This document shows positions 1 through 11,734 of a stretch of DNA of 64,000 nt, in pieces. Source of the stretch: Hyparrhenia diplandra (Eukaryota > Streptophyta > Magnoliopsida > Poales > Poaceae); the NCBI GenBank assembly GCA_015847255.1, contig JADLZK010008404.1:57939-121938 (forward strand), written 5' to 3'. Under the pieces are notes generated by a model. The model was not told where the DNA came from. It searched no databases and saw nothing but the letters and a program-made list of their open reading frames with translations. The translations under genes were made by a program, and so were the position numbers. Position 1 is the first letter of the stretch, and each line of letters starts with the position of its first letter.

Positions 1-930
1 ATGTCACGTCATATCTAGATAGCGAAATAGCTAACCATTGGGGACGGCCGTAGAAAATGGCAGAGGCAGCATATTTTGGAATCCCAAACGGGTTTATTTA
101 GCAGCAGTAACGTGACTGATTAGAGTCACATGGCATGCGGAGGGAGGGCCAAGTATCAGTGACAACAATTAAGTCTTGGCACGCAGCACGCAGTAGCGTC
201 CAAAAAGTGCGATGCGACCCAGGCAGGACAGCTGGACGAGACCCAGGCAGAACAGCAGATTCTCTGTCAGAACACCCAGGTCGAATTGTATTTTTTTTTT
301 TTTTGTGGAACGACATTATTGTAATTACTAGCTAGGAAGATGCAGGCTAGACGCGAATTTGTTGACGGAGCATGCTAAACGCTTGCATCTTGTGACTTTG
401 TTCGTGTGGGCGCGAGTCTTTAGAACCATAGGTGCAGAACTTGTTTTAACCGCGTACGTATCCGGTTTCGGCTGTCCGCTACTCGCGGATTCCGTGGGCA
501 ATTCGACCACGTAACCGCCGGGACAAAGATTTTTACGAGCGACTTTTTAGTTGCACAGATAGAGATGGATAGATTAATTAGGAGTAGACTGGCAGAAATT
601 TTCGTGTTTTATTATTAGGTATAGATTAATTAATTACACAGTAGTGTCAAGAGATGGACGAGCCTACGAATCCCCCGAGCCCACATGTCGTTCGTTGGGC
701 AGTCGCTCCCTGGACCTGGGCCAGATGGGCTAGGCTTTTGATGTCCAATCCAACGGCACACGACTAACAGCACGAGGTTAAATGACTTCATTGACTCAAG
801 CACGGAAGAAGCCGATTCACAATGGTATCTTGTTTAGTTATTATTAATTAATATAATAAAAACGGTATGATAAATGCTACGTAGATAATAAGATTTTCGG
901 GTCACAATCAATGTTTTGTCAAGTTCATAG
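1..930. other. Non-coding flank, no gene recognised
   Basis: I see no convincing coding region here. The stretch holds a T16-type homopolymer near 288-304 and a short imperfect direct repeat built on GACCCAGGCAG at about 216-258. Otherwise it is AT-rich DNA with no terminal repeat or promoter I can defend. Short open frames on both strands lack any recognisable domain. Confidence 0.4.
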
Positions 931-1209
931 CAAAGGTCATATGTTGACGTTGCAGTAGCTAATTGCATCAAAGCAGAAAGAAACCACGTAGATGGATTAA
1001 AGTGAAACAGTCATATGGTTTGACGTTGCAGTAGCTAATTACATCACAGCAGAAACAAAAATATTCAAAAGGTCAACAGTCCGAGCTTTGGCAGAACATG
1101 AGCTAACCAATTGCCCAGTCAGAGGATGCAGGATGCATGGGCAAGCCATGGATAGCCTAATATCACCGCTACCAGCATATTGCAAAAGTTGAAACCAACA
1201 ACGTTAATT

Positions 1210-2917
1210 GTTTGTTGCACGAATGACATGCGCATTCATCGTGTGCTTCATATTTTCAGGTAGCTCAAAGAGGCAGAGATCTCCCAGCCGCAACTCGGTG
1301 TCACAAGCAAACTATTTCCACCCTTTTCATAAGCCTTTTGAAGCATCAGTGTTTGGTCCTCAAATGGTAGATATACATCAGCATATACTCTTGGTATGTC
1401 CTGATTGCAGTAGGGAAGTGTTATGGGTTAGATGAAAAATAGCACAAGCTAGAAGTACTTGCATCAGATCGTGAAAGATATGTGAAGTCAATAAGTCATG
1501 ATCAGTAATGTAAAATCCTACTCAAGTTGGTTCAACATGGCGACTCAACCTGATGTGTCGGATGGGGAGGTTGATGAACTGGGGTTGACATTCATATTTC
1601 CCTCCCTTTTGCTTCCAGGGGATTTCATGGGAACATCTTCGCAACTGCTTGAAATTTCATTGTGCACTTCCCTTCTTTCTCTGCCGGTGATATGATTTCT
1701 CTTGACACAGCATGGCGGCATTTTCTCACAACAACTAAGATCAAATATCAAAACCTTCAATTGAGAAGTCCCATCATACTTGAATACCAACAAGTCCCCA
1801 TGTTCAAGTCATGGGCAGTAACAAATGTCTTCCATCCCGTTTGAAGGACTAGTTCGCCTAGATTCTTAGCTACTTCAACATCAAAAGTGTGTCCACAGCG
1901 GGATTCTAGCTTAACACTGTTTGCCATTAGCCCTCTGAAATGTTGCTCGAATTTACCGGGTATGACCTGCATCAATATGCTCAAGAAGTTGGATGATAGT
2001 GCAACAATTTCCATTCCAGACCCCATAACAAATAAGTAGTAGTTGTAGTACTTAATTGTCCTTCTAAGGACCAAGATCATCCGAAACTGTTAAACTATAT
2101 TAACACGTTAATTCACATATTAAAGGATCAGAACGACGGAACAAGCTAAGCTCTTATATATATCTTCATTTAAGAAGTTTTTTTTTTTTCAATTCAAGAA
2201 GTTGGCTTTTTGTAAATGTTTTTTGTAACAATCTCAGTTGCCTTTTTTTTTTTTTTTTATTAAATTTTCAGTAGGGGTCTTGACACCTCCTGTTCATTCA
2301 AAAAATGAAAAATCAAGAAGTTGGCTGACAGTGCAATGATTTCATTCCAGACATCAACAAACACATAGTACTTAGTTGCTCACATGATCAGATTTGAGAC
2401 TAAGTTTATCCCTAGAAACTGTTTATATCTATATTAATATGGCAACATGTCAAAGAACTGAGGACTAAATATATTATCAGGTTGCACTAGCATTCCTGTC
2501 CAAATCTAGTATTGGTTACAAATGAACAACAATAATACGTCACCAATTGTAACACCAGGTCTGGCTAAATCTGCACCTATAAGAGGCCAAATCTTTGCAT
2601 TCAGGTTTCTTCTGGGACTAGGGACGGGAGATGATGGAATTGCCAAATCTGAACTGATAAGAGGCCAAATCTTTGGAGCAAAATGAACAATTGCTAACAC
2701 AATATTCCCTCTTGCCGCAGCAAAAGTTAAAAGGAACACCTCCCACTTCCCAGGAACACAGTGGACGGACTTGAAAACTTACCAATCGTTCACGAAAATC
2801 ACCAACCAGAACCTTGAAGAAATACTTGTCCTTCTCATCCTTGCAATCGGAATAGAAATATGCATCCTTCTCCCTGCTTCTCTTACCAAGCTTTCTCATC
2901 TTTACCACACCTACATC
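1210..2917 (-). pseudogene. B3-domain (REM-type) transcription factor, copy A, pseudogene
   Basis: This is a degraded two-B3-domain gene of the plant REM family, whose members are nuclear DNA-binding proteins. Exon 1 (about 2899-2783; ATG, then a basic start, then KYFFKVLVGD) gives the first strand of B3 domain 1 and ends at a GTAAG donor. Exon 2 (from about 1966) continues with PGKFEQHFRG, GHTFDVEV and LQTGWKTFV, the B3 core. Near 1797 one G is missing compared with copy B (GGGGAC against GGGGGAC), so the frame shifts before VFKYDGTSQL. The exon encoding the cysteine-containing linker, present at 30055-30243 and 48317-48507, is absent. The last exon (1400-1210) lacks 59 bp compared with copy B, at a TTGA microhomology near 1340, which removes the middle of B3 domain 2. 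The 3' flank at 945-1060 has a duplicated segment containing GACGTTGCAGTAGCTAATT. At least three independent lesions make this a dead copy. Confidence 0.85.
2208..2312 (-). mobile_element. 5'-truncated LINE tail in an intron of copy A
   Basis: A 105-bp insertion is flanked by a perfect 14-bp duplication, TCAAGAAGTTGGCT, at 2194-2207 and 2313-2326. Read on the minus strand it is a short LINE-like 3' end, then A16 (T run at 2243-2258), then about 35 bp ending in ACAAAAA. The intron paralogue in copy C2 (near 49018) has the target site once and no insert, so the insertion is specific to copy A. Confidence 0.7.
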
Positions 2918-2926
2918 AAAGATAGT

Positions 2927-3545
2927 AGCATGCCGATGACATGCCAGAACAGAACGAAGGAAGTTGGAGAAGTAATCAATAATCGCAAGCTACAAAACCT
3001 TTGCTGTTACAGAAAGTGTCTCGAGCAAAATCAAGTCATACTTGTGGTAAAGTTTGGCACGAAAATAAAGGCCCTGATCAGCTGTGCTTAGTCTCAGCAG
3101 CAACAGCTGCAGCCACAACCCCCCAAAGGGCAGCTAATCAGGGCAAGAAAAAAAAATGGTGCTAAGAAAGGGTGGCGCAGCATAATCAGTATAACAAATA
3201 ATTGTGGGGAAAAAATTATAATAGTACAACTAATCTGGGATATGACAAGTTGTGGTTACAGACAAACAGATCCAAAGTGCATATATGATATGATAATCTT
3301 TGATGATCTTGGGACACCCAAGCTACAAGAAACAAGGAGTACCTGCAGCTTCCTGATACCAAGCACAAGCTTTGGTGATCACAAAAACACGCTCCTTTCA
3401 ACCGTAGAGACACCAACCTTAACGCAAGCAAGCCCTAGTAGCAGTCCCTGCTCTAGGGTGTGCATTTATAGCGTGTTTGGGTGGGTGGCCAGCGAGTGCC
3501 TAGATGGCGACGAGGACCAGGCCCACGGTAGCCAACATCTTGTAC
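2927..3545 (-). other. 5' flank and leader intron region of B3 copy A
   Basis: This resembles the upstream parts of copies B (31545-31810) and C2 (49560-49800), including the shared CTGCAG-containing splice-donor neighbourhood near 3343. It probably carries the untranslated first exon and leader intron. About 3095-3180 is a segment not seen in the paralogues. No extra coding region is recognised. Confidence 0.5.
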
Positions 3546-3571
3546 TAAGGGCACCCGTAATGGCGAGCTCA

Positions 3572-6192
3572 TGTAACACCCCAAATTATGCCTCTTTTGG
3601 AAATAGAGCTTAAATGATTTATTTTATACCTTTGTGTTCATGAAATATAGGAAAATTAATATTTTTCATTAAATTAAAATTTATCATAGGCTTAGAAACA
3701 TGGTTGGAGCATTCATGCTGGTGCATTGGATTTATTTTGTGTTGTGAGATTTTGAACTGAAACTAAATTGTTTCTAAATGATTTGAGAAAATTCAGTTAA
3801 TTCAATTAAAAAAAAAGAGAATTCTTTTCTCCCTCTCTATTCCCAGCCGCACTTTGCCTATTTTTTGTTGGCCTGTTTCCTTTATGTAGTGCAGCAGGTT
3901 CAGCACGTCTCCTCTTGTGCAGGCCCAACATCGTCGGAGCTCCCTTCATCTTTCTGTTTCACTGCCAGCCGGCACCTAGTGTCAGCCATAACCATTGATC
4001 CAACCGACCGTATCCCTCTCAATCTCCTCCCTTTCCATCTTTGGAACATCTTTGGCCCTATATAAAGCTATGCACCGTAACCTGAGCGCTGCCTTAGCCC
4101 TAGCTGCTTCGCGCCGCCGTTTTGCATCTCGCCCACAAAAAGCACCGAAGCTGCTGCAGCAGAGAACATCGTCGTCTGCTGCCTTGCTGCCGTCCCACCC
4201 TGGTACCGGAGTTCTGTGTCGAGGTGGTCGCCGTCCGCTGCCTCTCTGCCGCCGGCAAGTACCTTGTGCCGCGTCCTCACGTCAAGGTTTTCCTGGTTCC
4301 ATCTCGTTCTCTGTTTTCTCTCACCGCCGCGCGCCGAAATCTGCAGGGAGCTGCCGAAGCCGCCACGGCATCTGATCCGGTGTTGTTTCTCCGTCGTCCC
4401 GAGCCCGTTGCCGAGCTTGACACCACGCTGTGCCTTCATCGCAGTCGTTGAGAAATCCCTAGGTGAGCTCACATGATCCACCTCTCTAGCTTCTTGTGTC
4501 CCTTCCCCGATCAAACCGAGAGAAGCATGTACGTTGTTTCCGGCGAACTCGAGTGAGGCTTCACTGCCGGCTATGCATGGCCTCCATCGTAGCTTTCTGA
4601 CATCATATTAGCTTGATGACATCATGCATAGGATTCCTGGCCGTTTTTCTTTAGAAAAATAAATCCACAAATACAAGAAAAATACACCACATGTTAGTTG
4701 TTGTTAGATTCATAACGCCGAGACCTGTGCAGCAAAGCTCCATCGCCGGCCATGACATCATTCCTAGCTTGCTGGCCTCATCCATATGTTTTTTTTTTAG
4801 CCGGTTTCTTTTAGAAAAAAATAAATAAATATAGAAATACCATACATGGTAATACGCATGTACCTACGGCCACCATGAAAGCCACCACGTAGCTAGCCAC
4901 CTCCTGCTGGTTCCTGTTTTGGCTTCTAAAAGCACGCTCATGCTAATCACGTCATCCACATGCAAAGTTTCTCTCAGCAATCTATAGAAGTTCCTAGCTC
5001 CAATTCACATTTGACCAGTTCCAAAAGCTTTGAATGTCCATATATATCTTTCAGCTATGTCTTTGTTTAATCAACCTTATGCTCACGTTTATAGCTAGGC
5101 TGACATGGTATTAGTGTAGCGGTGCGTAGACGTTTTCAACCTGTTTTCTCTATTGGTGTATTGTTTTAATTTAGTTCTATTGTTTGCTTCGTGTATGATT
5201 GCCGGATGCTTGTGTGGTGCTTTGTGACGATGTCCAGTCGGTGAGCTTTACGTTGGTGATCTGGAAGAAGTCAACGAATCAAGGAGTTCTTTGAAGCTTT
5301 GGACTTGAAGAAAGGATCGATATTAAGGCAAGTATAGTTTTGGGATATGTTAGCTTTTAACCATGATCATATGACTTAAATGATGTTTATGCAATGAACG
5401 TTAAACATGACTATTAGCAACATGTGGACTTGTCTGTATTAGTCTCCGGGACTTACAGTACAACTGAGAGTGCCGCATCTGTGGCTTTAGTCAAGTATGA
5501 GGAACTTTTCTAGTTTGTTAGTTGTTGCTGATCTTGCGGTAGCCTAGGTTGCAGAATGAGATCATGGAGGGTTTCATTCGCCTAGATGCTCCCCTGCGGG
5601 ACGCTAACCGGCTGGTTAGGAACCTTTGAAAGACTTCATAGTGAACCCTACCAACCTTCCTTGGAAGTGGGTTAAGAGGCCGATCACCTCGGGCGAAAAG
5701 GGTAAATCACGACTCACGGTGAAAGTGTACACCCTGCGCTTGAGTAAAAACCGGTATATCAGCCGTGCTCACGGTCACGAGCGGCCTTGGAACCTTTGCA
5801 TTAAAGATGATGACCTATGTTTGTTTAACAGTTCATAATTTATCGTTTATGCTCTACATTATTATGTTATAGTGATCATGGTATTTGGGTAAGATATTGC
5901 CTTGCCATTCTTGTTGAGTTCGACATGGACTCACTCTTGCTATTCCCCCACACCTCAGGTGAAGTTTAGGCTTGTGATCAACCAGTCAGTCGGTCCCTGT
6001 GGAGTCCGCATCAGAGGATCGGAGTGTTTTCCGCTGTCTGCTAGCTGAGGTTATGTTCTTTATATTTTGTTCGTTATATTTTAATCATTGTTGGCTTGAT
6101 ACTACCCTTTACTTGTGACTATATGTGAGATTTGACTTCCAGGGCTCACATATGATGTATACTTGGTTTTGTTCTTAAAACCGGGTATTACA
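3572..6192 (+). mobile_element. Solo LTR of a long-LTR retrotransposon
   Basis: This 2621-bp block begins TGTAACACCC and ends GGGTATTACA, the TG...CA inverted ends of an LTR. It has no second LTR and no internal gag-pol. The flanking 5-mers are GCTCA (3567-3571) and ACTCA (6193-6197), a target duplication with one transition. A TATA box at 4059-4067 fits the U3/R border of an LTR read on the plus strand; the GC-rich stretch after it would be R/U5 leader and not a protein gene. This is the usual product of unequal recombination between two LTRs. Confidence 0.8.
4059..4067 (+). promoter_or_regulatory. LTR TATA box
   Basis: TATATAAAG sits about 490 bp into the solo LTR, just before a GC-rich leader. 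The spacing and orientation suit an LTR promoter. Confidence 0.6.
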
Positions 6193-6197
6193 ACTCA

Positions 6198-6785
6198 TAA
6201 GTCCAAAATCACCGATCAGGGTCCCGGACCCGGCGTGCCAGTTCCCCTCACTCCCACCTCCTCTTTTATCGAGATCGTGGGGAGGAGACATCGGTTTCAC
6301 CCAGCTCACTGCTCCCTCCCCCGGTTTCGCCCAGCTCGCTCCCCTCTTTGACGCACAAGCACAACTCTCCACCGCACGAGCCGAGCTTGCCCCTATCCCC
6401 CTCGCATCCGCAGCCTCCGAGGCGGGTTCCGTGGCCTCCCCGACGCCTCCGCAGGCCTATCGCCTTCCTTGTCGGTGGCGCTGTGGGTCATCGTCCTCGG
6501 CGGTGGTTTGCAGGAGTCAGCGACGACAACTCATATCTATCGTGTTTGGCGTCACTCCTCCTTCCAAGCTCGGTCGGTGCTGCTACTCAACGTCCCTATT
6601 CTCTCCCTCACGCTGGATCCGGAGGCCGTGCTCCGCTTGGCTTGCCCTCTTCCGACACCGGCGTTGAGCAGTTTGTTGCCGCAACCATAGTGGCCGGCTG
6701 GCCACAAATGTTACATGTCCTAAGTAACCTTAGGAAGTAGCAAATAGCTAATGATAGTAACTAAAAATAGGAGGTTGCAGTCAAA
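6198..6785. other. GC-rich spacer between solo LTR and the interrupted gene
   Basis: C/G-rich sequence with overlapping open frames on the plus strand and no domain I recognise. It could be part of the same, older transposon as the neighbouring gene, but no terminal repeat is visible at either edge. Confidence 0.3.
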
Positions 6786-9142
6786 GGTAGTCAAGAAGTC
6801 TGTTTGTTGCCTTCATTCTTACGTGAGAATTCAGCATCTTCCGTAGAGGTATTGGTATATCGGTCGTCTCCCATCTCATTGGCTTCTTTCAACTTCCTTG
6901 GTTCTTGTTGTTGATATATTTCTTCATTCATAGTCTCAATCTGGCAAGGTGGCCAATGGAGTGGAAGATGTCTGCTGTGTCGCTGTACAGGAAAAAGCAC
7001 GTAGGTTATTATATATAGCATATAGACCTGATCACGGGTGTATAATATAATGTGGTGCATAATATAATATGATCCAACGGCTCGACTATTTTGAGTGCCA
7101 TACCTGTTTGAGTGGTGTCATCTTGTAGGTCATCCGTGTTGTCATGCATTCCATCGGTGCCTGGCTGGGCACTGGTATGTCCCTGGGCGTGGTGGTCATC
7201 TAGTTGGGCAGAAAACGACTAGTTTAAAAAAATAATCGAAAAGGAGGCAGCATATAGCATAATTGAATATAAGCCTGCATACTACATGTATATGAACCTA
7301 CAAAATATATGTATGAAACCGCACATAGCACATGGGTATGCACTATGCACTACATAGTAGGATTGAAGAGTAGTTACTTGCCAAACGCTATTCAAAATTC
7401 AGTGAGGCTTTCATGCATCTACACTTCATTAGGCATTTTGGGGATTACCAGATATGCATAATATTATTTAAACTGGGGTAGATAGGATTAGAGGACTGTA
7501 CCATTGGATTTGTTTTGTCCAAGGAAGTCCTTGTCCAGTGCTTCTTGTTGCCCAGCTGCTCGTGCCTGCTCCTGGTCCAGGGTTGGACCTGTTGTAGGTA
7601 GGCCAAAAAAAATGTAGTGTTAGTAAAGAAAACAAGGAAACATACAAAGAAGTTCACTCTATATGCATATGAAGCTCCACTTAATCTGCATACATCCAAA
7701 GGTTACCATGTAGCTAGATAGAACTTAACACAAAATTCATAATATTCTATAACCCAGTGCAGCGGGTATTGAACGATTATTACCAGTGAGTTGGGACTGT
7801 TCTTGGCGGTCCTCGTCAATTTGTGGAGTCTGACGAGCTCCGCTGGACTCTCCCATGCCCAATACTTGATCTATTGGAGGTAGCAAATGATGAGGTACTT
7901 AATAAGGCCCCCAGGAACAACTTCAATATCATAGTGTACTTACTACTTGCATATGAACATCTACATGTGTGCACCTCCATATAGTTTCTATGTGCATATA
8001 AAACCTGCATAGATGTGCACCTCCACAGATATGCCAATTAAAACACGTAAATACCTGAGAGATGCTCCTGTTCGTCGGCTTCATTACCATCCTCCTCATC
8101 AACAGACTCATGCAGCACCTGATCAATCATGAAGCCAAACTTTGAGGACAAAGCTTGTTGTTTTTCCACAATATTTTGTATGGCTGTTTGGATTGTTTGA
8201 CACTGCACTTCAACATTCTGGTCATGAGCAACAAGCAGTTCCTCAAAATAACGCCGTGTGGTTCTTCGGAGTCCTGCTAGTTTAGGAGCAAGCAATTTAG
8301 AAAGCCTAGGCACATAGATGTTCCCAAGCTCTGGTGCAGCCATATAGCAAGTCTGAGATGGAGACCGGAACTACAGAAATGTAAAAACAAGTAAATCAGT
8401 AAAATGACACAAAAAAAATATAAGAAAGCAAAGGGTAACACAATTATAAAACCAAAGGGTAACGAGAGATGGAACTTACATTCAACCTTCCGTAACCCAT
8501 AATAATAGACTGCCGATCCCTGGTGATGTCGGCTCTAACCAGCTTGGTTATCATCTCGCTATTGAACACGCTGGTGCGGGGGGTTTGGAACCTATCCACA
8601 GGTCCAGAGCGATGATCTAGCCAGTCCAGATAGTATAGCTGCATATATGTGCGTAGCAGAATTAGATAAAACAAACATGGAATAAGACAACGCAATTATA
8701 CTCATTGTTGGATACACTTTTATGCATCTGTTGTAGCACTGCTATAAAACTATTGGCGGCAAAAAAATTAATGCAATTTTGGAACAGTCATGTATACACT
8801 ATGACACACTTCTAAACATAGTAGGTACAGACTTCATTACAAATTATGAACATAAAAAAGGATGTGCGCTTACCGCTATGATAAGGCTGCATCCCGGGAT
8901 GGTGTATGCGGTTTGCTCCTCCTCCTTCTCATGCCACCATTTCACCCATCGGCACAGGTCCAGCCAGATTGCGTGGCACCAATCAATATCATTGAAGTTG
9001 GACATGTCAACAGTACGCTCAATGTCACTGTTGCTGATTGCCCAACTACATGTTGGGAAAAGTAATCTATTGAACAACACGAGGAAGAAGCACCGTTTGG
9101 TTAGATCGTCTGTACCCCCCTTTTTGATCCTTTCCCTACAGA

Positions 9143-9257
9143 AGTCCACACAAAGTTCTTTGGCGCTCTTGATGCCAAGTTGTTTGCGCAGCTCCTTCGC
9201 TTTGTTGGCTCTGCCAACCCAGTCCACACAAAGTTCTTTGGCGCTCTTGATGCCAAG
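9143..9257 (-). repeat. In-frame 37-bp coding duplication
   Basis: The 37-bp segment 9143-9179 recurs exactly at 9221-9257. The offset of 78 bp (26 codons) keeps the frame, so the peptide LGIKSAKELCVD appears twice in exon 4 of the interrupted gene. The second copy abuts the GGATT target duplication of the gypsy element. Confidence 0.85.
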
Positions 9258-9262
9258 GGATT

Positions 9263-9903
9263 TGATGCAGCACACTAGTATGGAGGAACAACTCCAAGGT
9301 GCTGTAGATAATTCTAGCACAATATGTTGAAGGAACAACTTCAACGTGCTAGTAGATAAACCCCTAAGGGCAGTCGAATCCACGGACAGCAATCCGAATC
9401 CACGGATAGCAAGAGCTCAATCCAAAGCTCAAGAACAAGATCTAATCCAAGATCTAAAATAGAAACATGGAGTTCTATTCATATGATAGGGAACACAAAA
9501 CAAGTTACAATACTAGAGGGCATGGCCTCTATTTATAGGCTCCAAGGCCTTAGACAACTCAAACACAACTAATATGACAACTAATAGCTTACTAGATGAC
9601 AACTAGCTTACAACCTATCTCCTATGTGATAACAACTCACATATTACTTATGGACAACTAAGAGACAACTTGTAGGACATCCCTAGCACTTTCTAGCAAT
9701 ATATATGACATATGCCATGACATCATATTCTTCTTAATTAAGTAATCCTTCATGAAGCATAGAGTTAAAACTCAATTTGAATTCTTGATCTTGGTAGTAA
9801 AATCAGATTTCTCTTCTAACACTTAGTATCAAAATCAAGTTTGAGTTGATATTCATGAAGGGACTTGAATATTCATGATTCATCTATTTGATGTCCCTCA
9901 TCA
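9263..9903 (-). repeat. 3' LTR of the CRM-like element
   Basis: Nearly identical to 14295-14936. It is preceded on the minus strand by the purine tract AAGTAGAGGAGAA. The LTR carries a TATAAATA promoter motif on the minus strand near 9533-9537. Confidence 0.9.
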
Positions 9904-10166
9904 TTCTCCTCTACTTGATTGAAACTCGACCTCGAGTTATCTTCATAAAGATGATGTTGTGGATGATAAAGTGATAGATCAGCCACATTAAAAGTGTTGA
10001 AAATATTCATCTCTTTTGGTAGATCAACAACATAAGCGTTGTCATTTATCTTCTTCAAAATAGAGAAAGGACCATATTTTCTTTGTCTTAATTTTCCATA
10101 AACTCCAGTAGGTAGACGTTCCTTTCTGAGATATACCATTACTTGATCACCAACATCAAATGACAT
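9873..10166 (-). pseudogene. Integrase C-terminal tail running into the 3' LTR
   Basis: The frame carries the GPY/F-like block (KYGPFSILKKINDNAY) and then HPQHHLYED. It continues about 30 nt into the 3' LTR before a stop. Overlap of pol with the LTR is known for CRM elements, whose tail can carry a CR targeting motif; this tail is short and I see no clear CR motif or chromodomain. Confidence 0.75.
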
Positions 10167-10191
10167 AGGTCTTCTTTTCTTGTCGGCCTAA

Positions 10192-11165
10192 CTACTTGTA
10201 TTTCTGATTTGAGGCTTCCAAGACATCATGAACCTCTTTGAACAATTTTGAATAATTACCAGCAAAGCTGATTGCTGATCTTGAATTTTCTCTTGAGGGT
10301 AATTTCACTAGATCAACAACATGTCTTAGAATTTTAGTGTAAACAATGGAGAAAGGGCTTCGGCCTGTAGATCTATGCTCAGAATTATTGTAAGCAAACT
10401 CTGCTAAAGATAGAGCCAAGTCCCACTGTCCTTTCTTGCTTCCACAAATGCAGCGAATCAAGTTACCCAAAAACTTGTTTACCACTTCAGTTTGTCCATC
10501 TGTTTGTGGATGAGCTGTGCTTGAAAATTTTAGCTCAGTGTTGAACTGCTTCCATAGTGTAAGCCAAAATGCAGCAAGAAACTTCTTTGTCACGATCTGA
10601 AAAACAATTGATCTTGGAACACCATGTAATCTAACTACTTCTCTAAAGAAAAGATTAGCCACATGATGAGCATCTGTTGTCTTTCGACATGGAATGAAAT
10701 GAGCCATTTTGGAGAATCTGTCAACTACAACATATCTTTGCATCATTTCCACGCCTTGTTCTTGGTAGGCCAAGTATGAAATCCATTGATAAATCCTCCC
10801 ATGGTGCACTTGGAACTGCTAATGGCATATATAATCCAGTGTTCGAACTTGTCCTTTGTATGTCCGGCATACTGGACACCATTGCACAATTTTCCAGCAT
10901 CCCTTTTAAGCTGTGGCCAATAATACCGTGCCTGTAGGTTGGCTATGGTCTTATCACGCCCAACATGGCCACTAAGATCACTTGAATGCAGTTCTCTAAT
11001 TAGCTTGTCACGTAGAGAACTTCTTGGAATGCATAGTCGATCATTCTTAAATAGATATCCATCTTGCACTACATACTCTTCACCTAATGGCTGTCCTTGA
11101 AGATGCTTACGCCAAACTTTACCAAAATCATCGTCATTCTCATACAAATCCTTTATTTGATCCAT
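10192..11165 (-). pseudogene. Integrase (zinc-binding and core) of the CRM-like element
   Basis: The N-terminal HHCC module is visible as HSSDLSGHVGRDKT with YYWPQLKRD, but the CxxC half reads CNGVQYAG, so a zinc ligand is lost. The core has VVVDRFSKMAHF for the first catalytic Asp and STAHPQTDGQTEVVNK around the catalytic Glu. The usual SDRDTKF motif with the second Asp is corrupted to IVFQIVTKKF by local indels. Two overlapping frames make up the region. Confidence 0.85.
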
Positions 11166-11296
11166 GCCGGAAGTTCAGCTTCAAAAGAAATTAGGAGACA
11201 AGCACGTCGACTTAGTGCATCAGCCACTTTATTGGTTGCTCCTGATTTGTGCACAATGAGATAGTTAAATCTCTCTAAGTATCTTTGCCCATCTTG

Positions 11297-11734
11297 CTAG
11301 CATGCGATCAACATGCTTCGATTTCTAAAATGCTTCAGAGATTGATGGTCAGTGTAGATAATAAACTCCTTAGGTAATAAATAAACTTCCCAAGTTTTTA
11401 ATGCTCTAAAAACTGCATATAGCTCTTGTTGATAGGTACTCCATTTCTGCCTTGCTTCACTTAGTTTTTCACTAAAGAAAGCAATGGGTTTTCTCTCTTG
11501 AGATAGAACAGCTCCAATGCCTACTCCACTTGCATCACATTCAAGCTCAAAAGTCTTGTTGAAATCGGGGAAGTACCAAGACTGGAGCTTGTGATAGCTT
11601 CTTTTAATATCTTGAAAACTTGCTTCAGTAGGTTCATTCCATTGAAACTTCCCTTTCTTTAAACATTCAAGTAATTGGTGCCATAATAGTGCTGAAGTTC
11701 TTGACAAATCTTCTATAGAAAGTTGCAAGACCAT
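11297..11734 (-). pseudogene. RNase H domain of the CRM-like element
   Basis: Shows FELECDASGVGIGAVLSQ, then YPI-type and ELYAVFRALKTWEVYL blocks, and YTDHQSLKHF. These are the Asp/Glu/Asp metal-binding motifs of Ty3/gypsy RNase H. It overlaps the RT frame by 68 bp in a different phase, which indicates a frameshift and not a designed overlap. It ends at a stop near 11297, before the integrase. Confidence 0.85.

Noticed and set aside
4068..4514. Protein genes inside the 3572-6192 block
   Set aside because: The overlapping GC-rich frames on both strands follow the LTR TATA box and correspond to the R/U5 leader of the solo LTR.
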